This document shows positions 62,764 through 64,000 of a DNA stretch of 64,000 bases, one piece after another (position 1 is the stretch's first letter; each line of letters starts with the position of its first letter). The translations under genes were made by a program, and so were the position numbers. The DNA comes from Mastigamoeba balamuthi (Eukaryota > Evosea > Mastigamoebida > Mastigamoebidae). The stretch spans positions 197,511 through 261,510 of the forward strand of contig CACRSC010000136.1 in the NCBI GenBank assembly GCA_902651635.1. The letters run 5' to 3'. Below the pieces are notes generated by a model, which saw nothing but the letters and a program-made list of their open reading frames with translations, was not told the DNA's origin and searched no databases.

Positions 62764-64000
62764 TCAGGGCAGCGCATGACCTGTTGCGATTGCGAGGATC
62801 ACAACTGAGCTGACCTCCCAGCACGATGGCAACGGAGAAACCACAGCAGCGATGCCCTGTGAGCAGAGAGCGGCGGCAGGCTGGCAGGGGCCTCCGCAGA
62901 ACAAGCAGGAGGGGAGGCTGGTGCAGGCGGTACTGCTGCTGCCGGCGTCACTGCACTGCACACAGCGCTGCCCGCTGGGAACGCACAGGCCCGCGTCTTT
63001 GCACCACTGGCAGCCCGCAGCCGCGCAATCACCATCGCTCTGGCCCGGAACCCACGTGAGACATTGAGACATGGAGCTGCTGTGCCTGTGCGAGTTGTGA
63101 TTGAGAAAAAGACCGCGAGGAATTTGATAACCGCAGGGACCCAGGAGGCAGAACGAAGGAGAGGGTGGAACAACTCCTCCAAATCCAGTTGTGGAGACGG
63201 ACAACCATCACCGGACGTCAAATAACACGGGGAAGAGAATCGTGTGACACGTCGAGGAGGGCGCACCGCGAAGCTGAGGCACGAGGGGCACACGGCGGTG
63301 CTGGCCACGCACGCGCGCAGCGTCGCGCAGCTGCGGCACCCCGGGGCACCCTGGCCGCCGCCGCAGCTGCCGGTGCCGGCGCCTGTGCCGCGGGCGCTGC
63401 ACCGGCACTGCGCAGCGTTTGCTGCAGGCGACGCGACGCGCTGTGAGGGGACAGCGCACGGCCACGGCCATGGGGGGGGCGAGGGAGAGAACAGAGAAAC
63501 AGGGGGAGGAGCAGCAGCGGGGGAGGCGGGGAGCGGGGAGCGGGAAGAGGGCGCACAGGCGTCGGTGCAGGAGAGGATGGGGTCGCACCACAGGCAGGCG
63601 CCAGCGGTGCACGCGCCCCGCGCCAGCGCCGAGCAGGCGAGGCACTGCCCGCCCTGGCGCCCCACGCACAGCCCCTGCGTCTCGCACCACGCGCACGCCG
63701 TGGCGTTGCCGCACACGTCCCTCTGCCGCAGCCCCGCGCACGCCGTGCACGCCGCCCCCGCCTCGACGCACGCCCCGTTCCCCTCGGCGCACCACCGGCA
63801 CCCCGGATGTCCCGCGCACTCGGCCCGCCCGCCCTGCGCGCTGCACTGCGCGCACTCGGCGTTGTACGCCAGGCACTGCCCCGCCGCGGGGCACCACGAG
63901 CACGCTGCGTCGCACAGCGGGCTGCGTCAGCCAGGCACCGCTGATGGCGTGCGTACACGGCGTCTGGTCGCAGCTGCTGCTGTTGTGGGCTGCGCACGTC
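62764..64000 (-). CDS. PSI-like cysteine-rich extracellular protein (5' end outside window)
   Basis: Runs in from the right edge. Exon ~63906-63550 carries repeats with the plexin/PSI-type CxWC core: CSWCPAAGQC, CRWCAEGNGAC, CAWCETQGLC, CLWCDPILSC. The next exon (~63434-63272) is Cys/Gly-rich (RSCATLRACVASTAVC) and ends at a GTGCGC donor. A further exon near 63070-62840 has CQWCKDAGLC and CLFCGGPC. The end (SVVILAIATGHALP, stop at 62764) may be read through an unrecognised intron. Probably secreted or a receptor ectodomain; ligand unknown. Confidence 0.55.

Noticed and set aside
1-64000. CRISPR arrays, bacterial operons or Shine-Dalgarno sites
   Set aside because: None seen; introns, tRNA Pol III signals and gene content show nuclear eukaryotic DNA.

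Overview
The window is nuclear DNA of a GC-rich unicellular eukaryote. Most genes carry short introns (about 27-410 nt). The gene set includes a 20S proteasome beta2 subunit, a signal peptide peptidase, guanylate kinase, a CEP20/FOPNL-type centrosomal protein, a membrane-anchored bZIP factor and a chromodomain Ty3/gypsy element. The CEP20-like gene implies basal bodies or centrioles. No species is recognised; a free-living protist with a repeat-rich secretome (amoebozoan-like or similar) is a guess. Three single-N gaps (5056, 18053, 60202) show this is a draft assembly. Layout, left: positions 1-1812 hold a GT8-type glycosyltransferase with a fascin-like tail, followed by an AT-rich block without genes (1813-4107). 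Then come an EF-hand protein with a PPQGY/GMP-rich N-terminus (-), a tRNA-Thr (+) that converges on an auxin-efflux-family carrier (-), an orphan EHD-like exon, the proteasome beta2 subunit (-) divergent from an unrecognised gene (+), and a membrane-anchored methyltransferase (-). Centre (11.7-41.1 kb): a head-to-tail array of seven related genes, all on the minus strand (called A-G here from left to right). Each encodes an F-box-like N-terminus, a series of ankyrin-like repeats in which the loop is replaced by a PPYxLG motif, an alpha-helical (HEAT/ARM-like) region and a C-terminal UBR-type zinc finger. A-F have long open frames; C has lost its last zinc ligands by a 1-nt change, F has a rearranged 3' end with an AT-rich intron, and G is a pseudogene. 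A young Ty3/gypsy chromovirus (22057-27273; identical LTR sequence, 4-5 bp target duplication) sits between C and D. This array is the most unusual thing in the window and looks like a lineage-specific set of ubiquitin-ligase adaptors. Right (41.1-57.6 kb): ABHD13-like hydrolase (+), coiled-coil protein (-), CEP20-like protein (+), signal peptide peptidase (+), coiled-coil protein (+), bacterial-type L-arabinose isomerase (-, intronless, probably acquired by transfer), membrane-tethered bZIP factor (-), START-domain protein (+) and guanylate kinase (+). A second AT-rich, CpG-poor block (57620-60201) ends exactly at an N. Beyond it, on the minus strand, are a secreted LRR plus cysteine-rich repeat protein built from one-repeat exons and a partial PSI-like cysteine-rich protein that leaves the window. 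Splicing: many introns begin GTGCG instead of the usual GTRAG, and at least five predicted introns fit only as GC-AG. All intron calls below come from reading frame, phase and family alignment by eye.
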